DNA from: Sphingobacterium sp. B16(2022)
GTDB lineage: Bacteria > Bacteroidota > Bacteroidia > Sphingobacteriales > Sphingobacteriaceae
Length of the DNA stretch: 64,000 nucleotides
NCBI RefSeq assembly: GCF_012030425.1
Contig: NZ_JAAUVN010000001.1
Coordinates: forward strand, 1,178,001-1,242,000
Reading direction: 5' to 3'
A program made the position numbers and the translations under genes. The notes beneath the pieces are model-generated. The model had not been told where the DNA came from. It was given only the letters and a program-made list of their open reading frames with translations, and searched no databases. Positions 8,250 to 16,741 of the stretch are shown piece by piece; position 1 is the first letter of the stretch; every line of letters begins with the position of its first letter.

Positions 8250-9875
8250 ATGATCACAAAAAAACTGGGCAAAGCAGCAGCATTTATCGTCTTGCTTACG
8301 ATTAACTATAGTGTTACGAAAGCACAGCTATCCCTAATTCCAAAACCAGATTTTATACAGATTAGGGACGGGCTGTATTGCTTTCCTTCATGTAGTAAAA
8401 TACAGATTGGAGATAAGGAGTTTGACGCTGTAGGTCGATATCTGCAGAAGCAGCTTTTATCAAAATTTGGTTATACAGGACTTGTTCATCATGATAAGAA
8501 GACGGTTTCAAACATTCGATTTGTTCATAAGGAAAATCTTGAAATTGAGGAATATGAAATTAAGACAGATAGCAATACGTTAATTATTTATGCAAGCTCT
8601 CCTGCAGGAGCTACTTATGCAGTAAGCTCGCTTTTGCAGGTATTGAGCTTTGGAAAAAAATCAACATCGGGAATCAGTGTAAATATTTTTGAGATCAAAG
8701 ATAAACCTGCATATGTATGGCGAGGTTTTATGTTAGATGAATCACGTCACTTCTTTGGAAAAGAAAAAGTGAAATCAATTTTAGATTGGATGGCATTTTA
8801 TAAGCTCAATAAGTTTCACTGGCACTTAACTGATGAGCCTGCTTGGCGGTTAGAAATTCAAAAATATCCACTTCTATCATTGATCGGTGGGGTTGGCTCC
8901 CAGACTGATCCATATGCTCCCGCGGCCTATTATACGCAGGCAGACATTACAGAGATTGTAGCTTATGCACAAGAAAGGAGCATCGAAGTCATTCCTGAAA
9001 TCGATATGCCCGGCCATGCCACAGCGGCAAATCGAGCTTATCCCCAATTAAGTGGTGGTGGAAATGATAAACACCCAGATTTTACTTTTCATCCGGCGAA
9101 AGATATAACGTATTCTTTTTTAACTCAGGTGTTGAGCGAAACAAAAGCGCTGTTTCCTTCTTCGGTAATACATCTAGGGGGAGATGAAGTATCATTTGGC
9201 AGTGAGGCATGGAATTCAGATACCAAAGTGCAGGATTTGAAGCAGAAACATCATCTCAATGATAACAAGGCGGTAGAAAATTACTTCATGCGTCGCATGG
9301 CAGATTCGCTAAAAACAATGGATGCCACTTTGCTTGCCTGGGATGAAATGGTAGATGCCGATTTATCAAAAGAGAAAACTATATTCATGTGGTGGCGACA
9401 TGATAAACCTGAACAGTTAAAAGAAATATTAAAGGCTGGCTATAAAACAATACTGACACCAAGATTACCGCTTTATTTTGATTTTGTACAGGAAGAATCA
9501 CATAAGTATGGACGAAAATGGGGAAAGCTATACAATCCTTTGGAAAATGTTTATAATTTTTCTCCGGATAATTACGCTTCGTTGACCACCGAGAAAAATC
9601 AAATCTTAGGCATTCAGGGTAATTTATGGACAGAAACAGTTATCAATACCAATCGATTGGACTATTTAACTTTTCCACGATTAGCCGCTTTGGCGGAGGT
9701 CGGATGGACAAAAAGTTCAAATAAAAATTACGTGCAATTTTCAGAATCATTAAAAAAACATTTGAACTTGTACCGTGAAGCAAATTTATACTACTACGAT
9801 CCATTTACGAATGCACATCCTGAACCTGTGGTGATAAAAAAGACACAACGTGCTTATATTGATAATCCTGAATAA
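8250..9875 (+). CDS. GH20 beta-N-acetylhexosaminidase
   Basis: The 541-residue enzyme has a signal peptide (about residues 1-25, ending TKAQ). A GH20b N-terminal domain covers about residues 30-150 and the catalytic barrel about 155-500. The barrel shows WHLTDEPAWRLEI, EIDMPGHATA, and the signature HLGGDE, where D312 and E313 are the residues of substrate-assisted catalysis. It removes terminal beta-linked GlcNAc or GalNAc, probably in the periplasm. The second fucosidase starts 10 bases after its stop, so the two exoglycosidases are made together, which fits stripping of fucosylated HexNAc-containing glycans. Confidence 0.95.
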   Translation: MITKKLGKAAAFIVLLTINYSVTKAQLSLIPKPDFIQIRDGLYCFPSCSKIQIGDKEFDAVGRYLQKQLLSKFGYTGLVHHDKKTVSNIRFVHKENLEIEEYEIKTDSNTLIIYASSPAGATYAVSSLLQVLSFGKKSTSGISVNIFEIKDKPAYVWRGFMLDESRHFFGKEKVKSILDWMAFYKLNKFHWHLTDEPAWRLEIQKYPLLSLIGGVGSQTDPYAPAAYYTQADITEIVAYAQERSIEVIPEIDMPGHATAANRAYPQLSGGGNDKHPDFTFHPAKDITYSFLTQVLSETKALFPSSVIHLGGDEVSFGSEAWNSDTKVQDLKQKHHLNDNKAVENYFMRRMADSLKTMDATLLAWDEMVDADLSKEKTIFMWWRHDKPEQLKEILKAGYKTILTPRLPLYFDFVQEESHKYGRKWGKLYNPLENVYNFSPDNYASLTTEKNQILGIQGNLWTETVINTNRLDYLTFPRLAALAEVGWTKSSNKNYVQFSESLKKHLNLYREANLYYYDPFTNAHPEPVVIKKTQRAYIDNPE

Positions 9876-9885
9876 CCAACTAAAT

Positions 9886-11388
9886 ATGAATAACTTATTA
9901 AAAAAGTCTGTACTTGCTGTGGCATTGTTAGCTACAGTTAATTCAATACAGGCACAATGGACTGGACCTAAAATTAAATCAACAGAAATCAAAGAAATTA
10001 AGTATGGACCGTTGTCACCTGCCAATCGGACAGATGAGGCAATGGTTGCATTCCGCAATTATGGATTAGGTCAATTTATACATTGGGGTCTCTATGCAAT
10101 ACCGGGTAATGAATGGGAAGGAGTGAGTGCCCGTGGTGGTGCAGCAGCATCCGAATGGATCCGTTCATGGAGAGGATCATCAGCTCCAAAAGATTGGGTG
10201 AATACGTACGACAATCTTTACAAACAATTTAATCCCAAAGATTTTGACGCAAAGCGTTGGGCAAAGCAGGCAAAAGACATGGGAGCAAAGTATGTAATTT
10301 TTACGACAAAGCACCACGATGGTTTCGCGATGTGGCCAACCAAATATTCCCCTTATAATATCAGTAAAACACCCTATAAAAAAGATATAGTCAAAGAGGT
10401 AGTAGATGCTTATACTGCAGTAGGTATCGATGTTTACCTTTATTTCTCTGTATTAGAATGGAACAATCCAGATTACATGGGTAAAGAACCTAAAACGGAA
10501 GAGGAAAAGAAAAAGTTTGATAAATTCTTGAAATATACTAGAAATCAGTTACTGGAGTTGATGACAAATTATCCACAGATGAAAGGATTTTGGTTTGATG
10601 GCACTTGGGATCAGTCTTGGATAAAGTCTTATGATTTTACTTATAATCTTGAAAAAGAACTTCGGGAAAAGCACCCTGGTCTTATCATCGGCTCCCGTTT
10701 CCGAAATGATGAATTTGGGAAACGTCATTTTGATTCAAATGGTCAGATGTTGGGCGATTATGAACAAGGTTGGGAACGCAAATTGCCGGGAGATATTACT
10801 TGGCTAGAGGGACGTGATTGGGATTGTGTGATGACAATTCCACCAAACGGCTGGGGATACATGAAAGATTGGTCGGGTATTTATACCAAAACGACAGACG
10901 ATATTATCGATATGCTGACCTATTCAGCATCCCTAAGTGGTAATTTTGTTTTAAATTTCGGTCCAGATGGCCAAGGAAATATGCATCCTGAGGAAGATAA
11001 AATAGCAAAAGAGCTTGGTGAATGGATGAAAATAAATGGTGAAGCAATTTATGGAGCCAAACATGCTGGGATGACCACTTCTAAACTAGGATACTTCACT
11101 AAAAAAGCTGATAACTTATACCTCACAGTTTTCAACAGGCCCGTCCACAATATTGTCCGGATATCTGTGCCCAAAACTGCGACAGAGGTTCCTGTGTCTG
11201 CCACGTTATTAGCGAATGGACAAATGTTAGAGGTGCGTCATTCAGATCTTGGTATTGATCTCGATAAAAACACCTATTATGACGTGCTATTGCCCAAAAG
11301 TTTCCAGTCGAATCAAGCGTTTGTCATTAAAATGAAAACCGGCGCACCTAAAGGAAAAGCAGAGAAACTAATGGATGCTAAGATGTAA
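9886..11388 (+). CDS. GH29 alpha-L-fucosidase, second copy
   Basis: The 500-residue secreted enzyme has a signal peptide cut after SIQAQ. Its GH29 barrel shows FIHWGLYAIPG, TKHHDGFAMW and KGFWFDGTWD, with D238 as the likely nucleophile. Compared with the copy at 5026 it has one short C-terminal beta domain instead of two. The two are only distantly similar outside the motifs, so they probably differ in linkage preference. The ATG at 9886 is chosen because it gives a standard signal peptide; an upstream in-frame TTG at 9850 would overlap the hexosaminidase. It forms an operon with the GH20 gene and is followed by a terminator. Confidence 0.95.
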   Translation: MNNLLKKSVLAVALLATVNSIQAQWTGPKIKSTEIKEIKYGPLSPANRTDEAMVAFRNYGLGQFIHWGLYAIPGNEWEGVSARGGAAASEWIRSWRGSSAPKDWVNTYDNLYKQFNPKDFDAKRWAKQAKDMGAKYVIFTTKHHDGFAMWPTKYSPYNISKTPYKKDIVKEVVDAYTAVGIDVYLYFSVLEWNNPDYMGKEPKTEEEKKKFDKFLKYTRNQLLELMTNYPQMKGFWFDGTWDQSWIKSYDFTYNLEKELREKHPGLIIGSRFRNDEFGKRHFDSNGQMLGDYEQGWERKLPGDITWLEGRDWDCVMTIPPNGWGYMKDWSGIYTKTTDDIIDMLTYSASLSGNFVLNFGPDGQGNMHPEEDKIAKELGEWMKINGEAIYGAKHAGMTTSKLGYFTKKADNLYLTVFNRPVHNIVRISVPKTATEVPVSATLLANGQMLEVRHSDLGIDLDKNTYYDVLLPKSFQSNQAFVIKMKTGAPKGKAEKLMDAKM

Positions 11389-11406
11389 AATCTATTATAA
11401 ACGTCT

Positions 11407-11442
11407 AAAAAAGCCAAAATTTAATGATTTTGGCTTTTTTTT
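11407..11442 (+). terminator. Rho-independent terminator after the GH20-GH29 operon
   Basis: AAAAAAGCCAAAA pairs with TTTTGGCTTTTTT around a short A/T loop (TTTAATGA) and continues into a T-run. Confidence 0.88.
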
Positions 11443-11474
11443 ATTACTTTTAAAAATCAATTAATGCACCGCAA

Positions 11475-12599
11475 ATGTTCAAAATATTAGTTACCATTTT
11501 TACTTGTACTGTTTTATTGTCATGCAACAATAACAACAAAAATCAAGGAACAACTTCTCAACAAACAGAAACAGAAAATAGCACAGAAGGAAAAAATCAA
11601 CAGGTCGTACTGGATTCTACTGAAGCAAAAAGGATATTGGCACTGCCGTTACATTGCCTTGAACAGGAGTATCCAAATAAATTGGGGCAGGTCATCGGAT
11701 CTGCTAAGGATCTAAAATCACCAAAACAATTACATCCCATTTTTTATGGCTGTTTTGATTGGCATTCATCCGTTCATGGTTATTGGTCCATCGTTAAAAT
11801 ATTGAAAACATTTCCTAATCTTAGTGAAAGTAAGCAGGTGAGACTGATCTTGAACGATAAAATAACTAAAACGAATGTTGATCAGGAAATTGCTTTCTTT
11901 CTAGACAGTAATAACACAAGCTTCGAACGCACCTATGGATGGGCGTGGCTCTTGCAGTTACAGGCTGAATTATTGACTTGGAATGATGCTGAAGGGAAAC
12001 AGTGGGCCACAGCATTGCAACCTTTGGCAGATCTGCTCGTAAAACGCTACGAGGGGTACTTGCCTAAACTCGTTTACCCAATTCGTTCGGGACAGCATGA
12101 TAACACCGCTTTTGGATTTACCTTATCAATGGATTATGCGAAGGTAACGCAAGATACAGCTTTTCAAAATTTAATTACACAACATGCAAAGCGCCTTTTT
12201 ATAAACGATAAATCCTGCTCGCTCGCATATGAACCAAGTGGTAGCGACTTTCTTTCTCCTTGCTTAGAAGAGGCATTGTTGATGACAAAAGTTTTAAATG
12301 ATGACGAATATAAAAAATGGCTAAAAGGCTTTATGCCTGATTTGTTTGTTAAAGAGTTTAAGTTAGAGCCGGGTATTGTTAAAGACCGTACGGATGGTAA
12401 GCTTGTTCATTTAGATGGACTGAATTTTAGCCGTGCAACTTGTCTAAATGGCATCGCGACAAAATTACCGGAATTAAATCATTTACATCAACAGGCGAAT
12501 AACCACCTCACTTACTCGTTGCCAAATATCAGCAATGATGACTATATGGGCTCGCATTGGTTAGGAACTTTTGCATTATATGCTATTACACATCAGTAA
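11475..12599 (+). CDS. DUF2891 family lipoprotein
   Basis: The 374-residue protein starts with a lipoprotein signal (TCTVLLSCNNN), followed by an Asn/Gln/Thr-rich linker to about residue 50. The rest is the DUF2891 domain, recognised by HPIFYGCFDWHSSVHGYW. This family has an alpha/alpha-barrel look with conserved His, Asp and Trp residues, but its activity is not known to me. The conserved WHSSVHG suggests an enzyme, possibly acting on carbohydrate, which is only inference. The next gene begins four bases after its stop, so they are probably co-transcribed. Confidence 0.85.
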   Translation: MFKILVTIFTCTVLLSCNNNNKNQGTTSQQTETENSTEGKNQQVVLDSTEAKRILALPLHCLEQEYPNKLGQVIGSAKDLKSPKQLHPIFYGCFDWHSSVHGYWSIVKILKTFPNLSESKQVRLILNDKITKTNVDQEIAFFLDSNNTSFERTYGWAWLLQLQAELLTWNDAEGKQWATALQPLADLLVKRYEGYLPKLVYPIRSGQHDNTAFGFTLSMDYAKVTQDTAFQNLITQHAKRLFINDKSCSLAYEPSGSDFLSPCLEEALLMTKVLNDDEYKKWLKGFMPDLFVKEFKLEPGIVKDRTDGKLVHLDGLNFSRATCLNGIATKLPELNHLHQQANNHLTYSLPNISNDDYMGSHWLGTFALYAITHQ

Positions 12600-12603
12600 G
12601 TTT

Positions 12604-13464
12604 ATGATCAAGTTTATTTTTTCGATTATAATCGCATTGAGCATGATCAGTTCATGTAGCCCGATTTCTTTAAATAAGAAGGAGAGTGCTGCCGATGTTG
12701 TCGATCAGCATCCTTTACCACCTAAAGGTATGGATGAATTTATGCGCTATATTGGAGATAATTTTCATTATTCTAAGGAGATGATCGATAATCAAATTTC
12801 AGGTTTGGTGGAGATCTCATTTGTGGTTGAAAAAGACGGATCAATAGTCGACATGAAAGTTGAAAAAGATCTGGGGTTTGGTACGGGGGAGGAAGGAATA
12901 CGGCTCATCAAAGAATATGGCAATTGGAAACCTGGTTATCAAAAAGGTAAACCCGTCAGAGTAGCCTACACACTTCCGATACGTTTAAATTTAATGGAAA
13001 CTTCTGAAGCACCGTTGATTAATGAATCTATTAAGACGATATTTGATATGCCCTTATCGTGGAAAAAAGATGAAATCATCGGATTCGTAAATCAGAAGAA
13101 ATTGTCCGTTCATGATCAAGGTCATACTGTTTTTGTTCCCAATTATAAATTCAAAGATCTAACAGCCAATTTTTTTGGAATTCGCGCTTCAGACGAAAAA
13201 AAGGTCGATGAGTTTGCACTCATGTATAAATTTTCTAATGATGGAAAAGACGAGATAATCTCTAATTACAATCGTTTTTTGCAAGAATTGATACTCCTTT
13301 ATGGAGAACCTTCGCTTATAAAATTTAGGAAAATAGATCAGGATACCGATTTGAACCAATTGGAAGCAAATCCTGTTATTTGGAACTGTACAAATGCAGT
13401 AATTTCAATAGCATTTGATAAAAATGCAAATGAATTGTTGACGACAATAAAAAATAAAGATTAA
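12604..13464 (+). CDS. Lipoprotein with TonB C-terminal domain
   Basis: The 286-residue protein has a lipoprotein signal (SMISSC near residue 18) and a TonB-C domain at about residues 35-130, seen in SGLVEISFVVEKDGSI and GNWKPGYQKGKPVRVAYTLPI. The C-terminal half, about residues 150-280, is not recognised. Normal TonB proteins are anchored in the inner membrane by a helix. Here the domain is on a lipoprotein with no long Pro-rich spacer, so it probably does not energise receptors in the usual way. The ATG at 12604 is chosen for its clean signal peptide; the frame extends upstream to a TTG at 12571 inside the previous gene. Confidence 0.78.
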   Translation: MIKFIFSIIIALSMISSCSPISLNKKESAADVVDQHPLPPKGMDEFMRYIGDNFHYSKEMIDNQISGLVEISFVVEKDGSIVDMKVEKDLGFGTGEEGIRLIKEYGNWKPGYQKGKPVRVAYTLPIRLNLMETSEAPLINESIKTIFDMPLSWKKDEIIGFVNQKKLSVHDQGHTVFVPNYKFKDLTANFFGIRASDEKKVDEFALMYKFSNDGKDEIISNYNRFLQELILLYGEPSLIKFRKIDQDTDLNQLEANPVIWNCTNAVISIAFDKNANELLTTIKNKD

Positions 13465-13489
13465 GTCAAGCAATGAACAGCCCTGATAT

Positions 13490-13514
13490 TGTCATTTTAA
13501 CTTAAAATATGACA
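13490..13514. repeat. Near-perfect inverted repeat upstream of htpG
   Basis: TGTCATTTTAA and TTAAAATATGACA form a palindrome with a two-base insertion around a single C. It has no following T-run, so it is a weak terminator at best. It may be an operator for htpG. It does not match the CIRCE element. Confidence 0.45.
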
Positions 13515-13593
13515 TCTTGTCTCAAATTGACTGTTTGGAATATAGATTGATGTTTAACTGTGAAATCAATTAGCAATTAAATATAAAATATAT

Positions 13594-15483
13594 ATGAACA
13601 CAGAAAAAGGATCTATTTCAATCCACACGGAAAACATTTTTCCTGTCATTAAAAAATTCTTATACTCTGATAATGAGATCTTCTTACGCGAGTTAGTTTC
13701 AAACGCGGTAGATGCTTCTCAAAAAATAAAGCGCTTAGCTTCATTAGGTCAATACCAAGGTGAAGTGGGTGATTTATTAGTTGATGTAAAACTTGATGAA
13801 GCAGCAAAAACGATTACCATTTCGGATAATGGTATCGGTATGACAGCTGACGAGATTAAAAAATACATCAATCAAGTTGCCTTCTCAGGTGCAACTGAAT
13901 TTATGGAAAAATTCAAAGAAGCAAATGATGCAAATGAAATCATCGGTCGATTTGGATTAGGTTTCTATTCCGCATTCATGGTTGCTGATAACGTTGAAAT
14001 CGAAACATTATCTTACCAAGATGGGGCAGAAGCTGCGCATTGGACATGTGATGGTAGTACTTCGTATGAAATTTCTGAAGGTACACGTACGACACGTGGT
14101 ACTGATATCATTTTACACATTAATGAAGAGTCTTCAGAATTCCTAAGTCAATCGCGTTTACAGGAGATCTTGGACAAATATGCGCGTTTCCTTCCTGTAA
14201 ATATCCGCTTCGGAACGAAAACAACTTCTGAACCAGATGGCGAAGATGAAGAAGGAAAACCAAAATATAAATCTGTTGAAGTTGATAACATCATCAACAA
14301 CACAAGCCCAGCTTGGACCAAAGCTCCATCTGAACTGACAGATGCAGACTATTTGGCTTTCTATAAAGAGTTGTATCCATATTCAATGGACGAACCATTA
14401 TTCTGGATCCATTTAAATGTTGATTATCCATTTAATTTAACCGGAATTTTATACTTCCCGAAAATTAAAAATGAATTAGAAATTCAACGTAATAAAATCA
14501 AATTATACTCACGTCAAGTATTCATTACCGACGAAGTAAAAGATATTGTTCCTGAATTTTTAATGTTGTTACATGGTGTAATCGACTCACCGGATATCCC
14601 GTTAAACGTTTCAAGAAGCTTCTTGCAGGCAGATAGTAACGTGAAAAAGATCAACAATTATATCACTAAAAAAGTAGCTGATAAGTTGCAGGAAATCTTT
14701 AAAACGGATCGTAAAGGTTTTGAAGAAAAATGGAATGATATCGGTCTATTTATCAAATATGGTATGTTGAGCGATGAGAAATTTGCTGAAAAAGCAAATG
14801 AATTCTGTTTATTGACCAATACAAATAAAGAGAACTACACAATTAAAGAGTATTACGAAAAAGTAAAAGATATTCAAGTTGATAAAGATGGAAATATCAT
14901 TTATTTATATACCCATGATGCTGCTCAACAAGATAGCTTTATTGCTACAGCAAAAACAAAAGGCTATGATGTATTGGTTTTAGACGGACCTCTGGATACG
15001 CATATCACTTCTTATTTGGAACAAAAAGGAGGTGAAAAGGTACAGTTGAAACGTGTAGATGCCGATGTCATCGATAAGTTGATTCAAAAAGATGAGAAGC
15101 AAGAATTGTCAATTTCTGAAGAAGAATCTAAACAAGCCTTATCAATCTTTGAAAAAGCAATCAGCCGTCCTGACATGAAAGTTGAAGTGGATGCCTTATC
15201 TGCAGAAGAATTACCAGTATCAGTAACGATCGATGAATTTATGCGTCGTATGAAAGATATGGCCAAAACCAATGGCGGTATGAACTTTTACGGTAACTTA
15301 CCTGATAACTATAAGGTAACGGTAAATGGTAACCACCCACTGGTAAAACGCATTTTATCAAGTACTGAAGAAGAAGGTGCACAATTGGCAAAACAAGCGT
15401 TTGACTTGGCTTTATTATCACGCGGTTTGTTAACAGGTGCTGCATTAACATCATTCGTGAAACGCAGTGTTGAGATGATCTAA
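13594..15483 (+). CDS. htpG: Hsp90-family chaperone HtpG
   Basis: The 629-residue protein has the GHKL ATPase domain at the N terminus with FLRELVSNAVDA, DNGIGM and RFGLGFYSAFM, a middle domain with RNKIKLYSRQVFI and PLNVSRSFLQ, and a C-terminal dimerisation domain. The length is normal for bacterial Hsp90. It refolds or holds client proteins in the cytoplasm in an ATP-driven cycle and is usually heat-inducible. It is preceded by an inverted repeat at 13490 and followed by a strong terminator, so it is a single-gene transcript. Confidence 0.97.
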   Translation: MNTEKGSISIHTENIFPVIKKFLYSDNEIFLRELVSNAVDASQKIKRLASLGQYQGEVGDLLVDVKLDEAAKTITISDNGIGMTADEIKKYINQVAFSGATEFMEKFKEANDANEIIGRFGLGFYSAFMVADNVEIETLSYQDGAEAAHWTCDGSTSYEISEGTRTTRGTDIILHINEESSEFLSQSRLQEILDKYARFLPVNIRFGTKTTSEPDGEDEEGKPKYKSVEVDNIINNTSPAWTKAPSELTDADYLAFYKELYPYSMDEPLFWIHLNVDYPFNLTGILYFPKIKNELEIQRNKIKLYSRQVFITDEVKDIVPEFLMLLHGVIDSPDIPLNVSRSFLQADSNVKKINNYITKKVADKLQEIFKTDRKGFEEKWNDIGLFIKYGMLSDEKFAEKANEFCLLTNTNKENYTIKEYYEKVKDIQVDKDGNIIYLYTHDAAQQDSFIATAKTKGYDVLVLDGPLDTHITSYLEQKGGEKVQLKRVDADVIDKLIQKDEKQELSISEEESKQALSIFEKAISRPDMKVEVDALSAEELPVSVTIDEFMRRMKDMAKTNGGMNFYGNLPDNYKVTVNGNHPLVKRILSSTEEEGAQLAKQAFDLALLSRGLLTGAALTSFVKRSVEMI

Positions 15484-15506
15484 TAAAAATTAAAAAATAA
15501 TAGCTT

Positions 15507-15543
15507 AATCCTCATTACGATACGTTGTAATGAGGATTTTTTG
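15507..15543 (+). terminator. Rho-independent terminator after htpG
   Basis: AATCCTCATTAC pairs with GTAATGAGGATT and runs into six T. Confidence 0.9.
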
Positions 15544-15553
15544 CTTAAAAACA

Positions 15554-15585
15554 TTTGGAGTATATCAAATAAAATTCTACTTTTG
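15554..15585 (+). promoter_or_regulatory. Promoter of tRNA-His
   Basis: TTTG (15554-15557), 20 bases, then TACTTTTG (15578-15585) is an exact match to the Bacteroidota consensus. The start of transcription would fall a few bases before the tRNA. Confidence 0.85.
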
Positions 15586-15597
15586 TAGCACAAACAC

Positions 15598-15672
15598 GGT
15601 AGATGTAGCTCAGTTGGTTAGAGCATCGGTTTGTGGTACCGAGGGTCGTGGGTTCGAGCCCCATCATTTACC
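15598..15672 (+). tRNA. tRNA-His (anticodon GTG)
   Basis: All arms fold: acceptor GTAGATG with CATTTAC, D stem GCTC/GAGC, anticodon stem TCGGT/ACCGA around loop TTGTGGT (anticodon at 15633-15635), and T stem GTGGG around TTCGAGC. The extra G at 15598 can pair with C at 15672, which is the G-1:C73 identity mark of tRNA-His. CCA is not encoded. Confidence 0.97.
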
Positions 15673-15673
15673 C

Positions 15674-15710
15674 AAAAGGCGAAAGATTTATCTTTCGCCT
15701 TTTCTTTTTT
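15674..15710 (+). terminator. Rho-independent terminator after tRNA-His
   Basis: AAAAGGCGAAAGA pairs with TCTTTCGCCTTTT around a TTTA loop and is followed by more T. Confidence 0.92.
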
Positions 15711-15915
15711 TAAACTTTTATGATACTCAAAATCCGATATAAACGATATGTTTGTAAATGCACTCGAGTGGTTTAATTCTTGCATTGCTATACTTAAGGT
15801 TATGATTTGAAACTTAGTATTAAGAATGGTTATCTTTATTACGAAAGATTGTAGCCGTTTCTAATAAGTAACTAATTCGACAACCAGCAATTATAAGTGA
15901 TTAGTATCCGATATT

Positions 15916-16602
15916 ATGAAAGAATTCATTAATAAAAATCCAAAACTGATATTTGTCATACCATTAGGTATTTTTCTGCTTCTTGGAATCCTGCTATTAT
16001 TTTTCGCCGTGAAATATCCAGAAAATGTACCGGTCTATGGATGGATTACCATTATCCTGTTTGTACTTTTGCCAGCGATCTGTATTTATGGTTTTATATT
16101 TGGTTTCCACTTATCTGAAAAACAACAGCGATCTAGTGAAGCACATCGGAATATTATCACTTATTCAAAACAAGAAATTTGGATTCATAAGCCCATAGTT
16201 GACGGCACCTATAGCATTAATTGGTCTATTATTGACAAGATCGTCTATTTCGATTATCCCGGCGATGATCATGCTTATTATACCTTTTATCTGAACGATT
16301 TCCCTGAATTTATTAAAAATGAGAAGCAATGGTGGTTAAATAGACTATTTCCGGTGAATGTAAAGATGAGAAAGTTTACTCTTTATAATGATTGTCAAAA
16401 TTTTTATGATTTACCGGAGAAGTTAAACGAATATTTAAATGTGGTTACTGATATTGATTTTGCAGATCCGCGTAAAGGAATACTCATATCGAAGAAAGAG
16501 ATCTATAAATCTGGATATACTGAAACGATTGAACATTGGCAGCCGAGTCGTGATATCAAATGGGAGAAAATTTTATTTCAAAGATCTGACAACAATGCGT
16601 AG
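15916..16602 (+). CDS. Two-helix membrane protein of unknown function
   Basis: The 228-residue protein has two transmembrane helices at about residues 10-33 and 40-65. A soluble part of about 160 residues follows, rich in aromatic residues, with a strand pattern that recalls PH-like or YcxB-like membrane proteins. I do not recognise a family. It has no close same-strand neighbour, lying after tRNA-His and converging with the GH3 gene. An overlapping plus-strand frame at 16439-16651 is a shadow. Confidence 0.65.
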   Translation: MKEFINKNPKLIFVIPLGIFLLLGILLLFFAVKYPENVPVYGWITIILFVLLPAICIYGFIFGFHLSEKQQRSSEAHRNIITYSKQEIWIHKPIVDGTYSINWSIIDKIVYFDYPGDDHAYYTFYLNDFPEFIKNEKQWWLNRLFPVNVKMRKFTLYNDCQNFYDLPEKLNEYLNVVTDIDFADPRKGILISKKEIYKSGYTETIEHWQPSRDIKWEKILFQRSDNNA

Positions 16603-16684
16603 GAGCGAAGAGCGAAACGTTCGAAATGGTAGATCATTTACTACCCTATAAGATTAACAATAAAGATCGATGAAGGCTTAATAA

Positions 16685-16720
16685 AATAAAAAAGGAGCTA
16701 TCCGGTTAAAGATAACTCCT
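16685..16720 (-). terminator. Rho-independent terminator of the glucan utilisation operon
   Basis: On the minus strand AGGAGTTATC pairs with GATAGCTCCT (one G-T pair) and is followed by TTTTTTATTTTATT. It lies about 20 bases after the GH3 stop and closes the operon. Confidence 0.85.
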
Positions 16721-16741
16721 CTAATATAAGGGGAAATGATA

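Noticed and set aside
15530..15742. Open frame of 70 codons on the plus strand
   Set aside because: It runs through the tRNA-His gene and both flanking hairpins, so it is not a protein gene.
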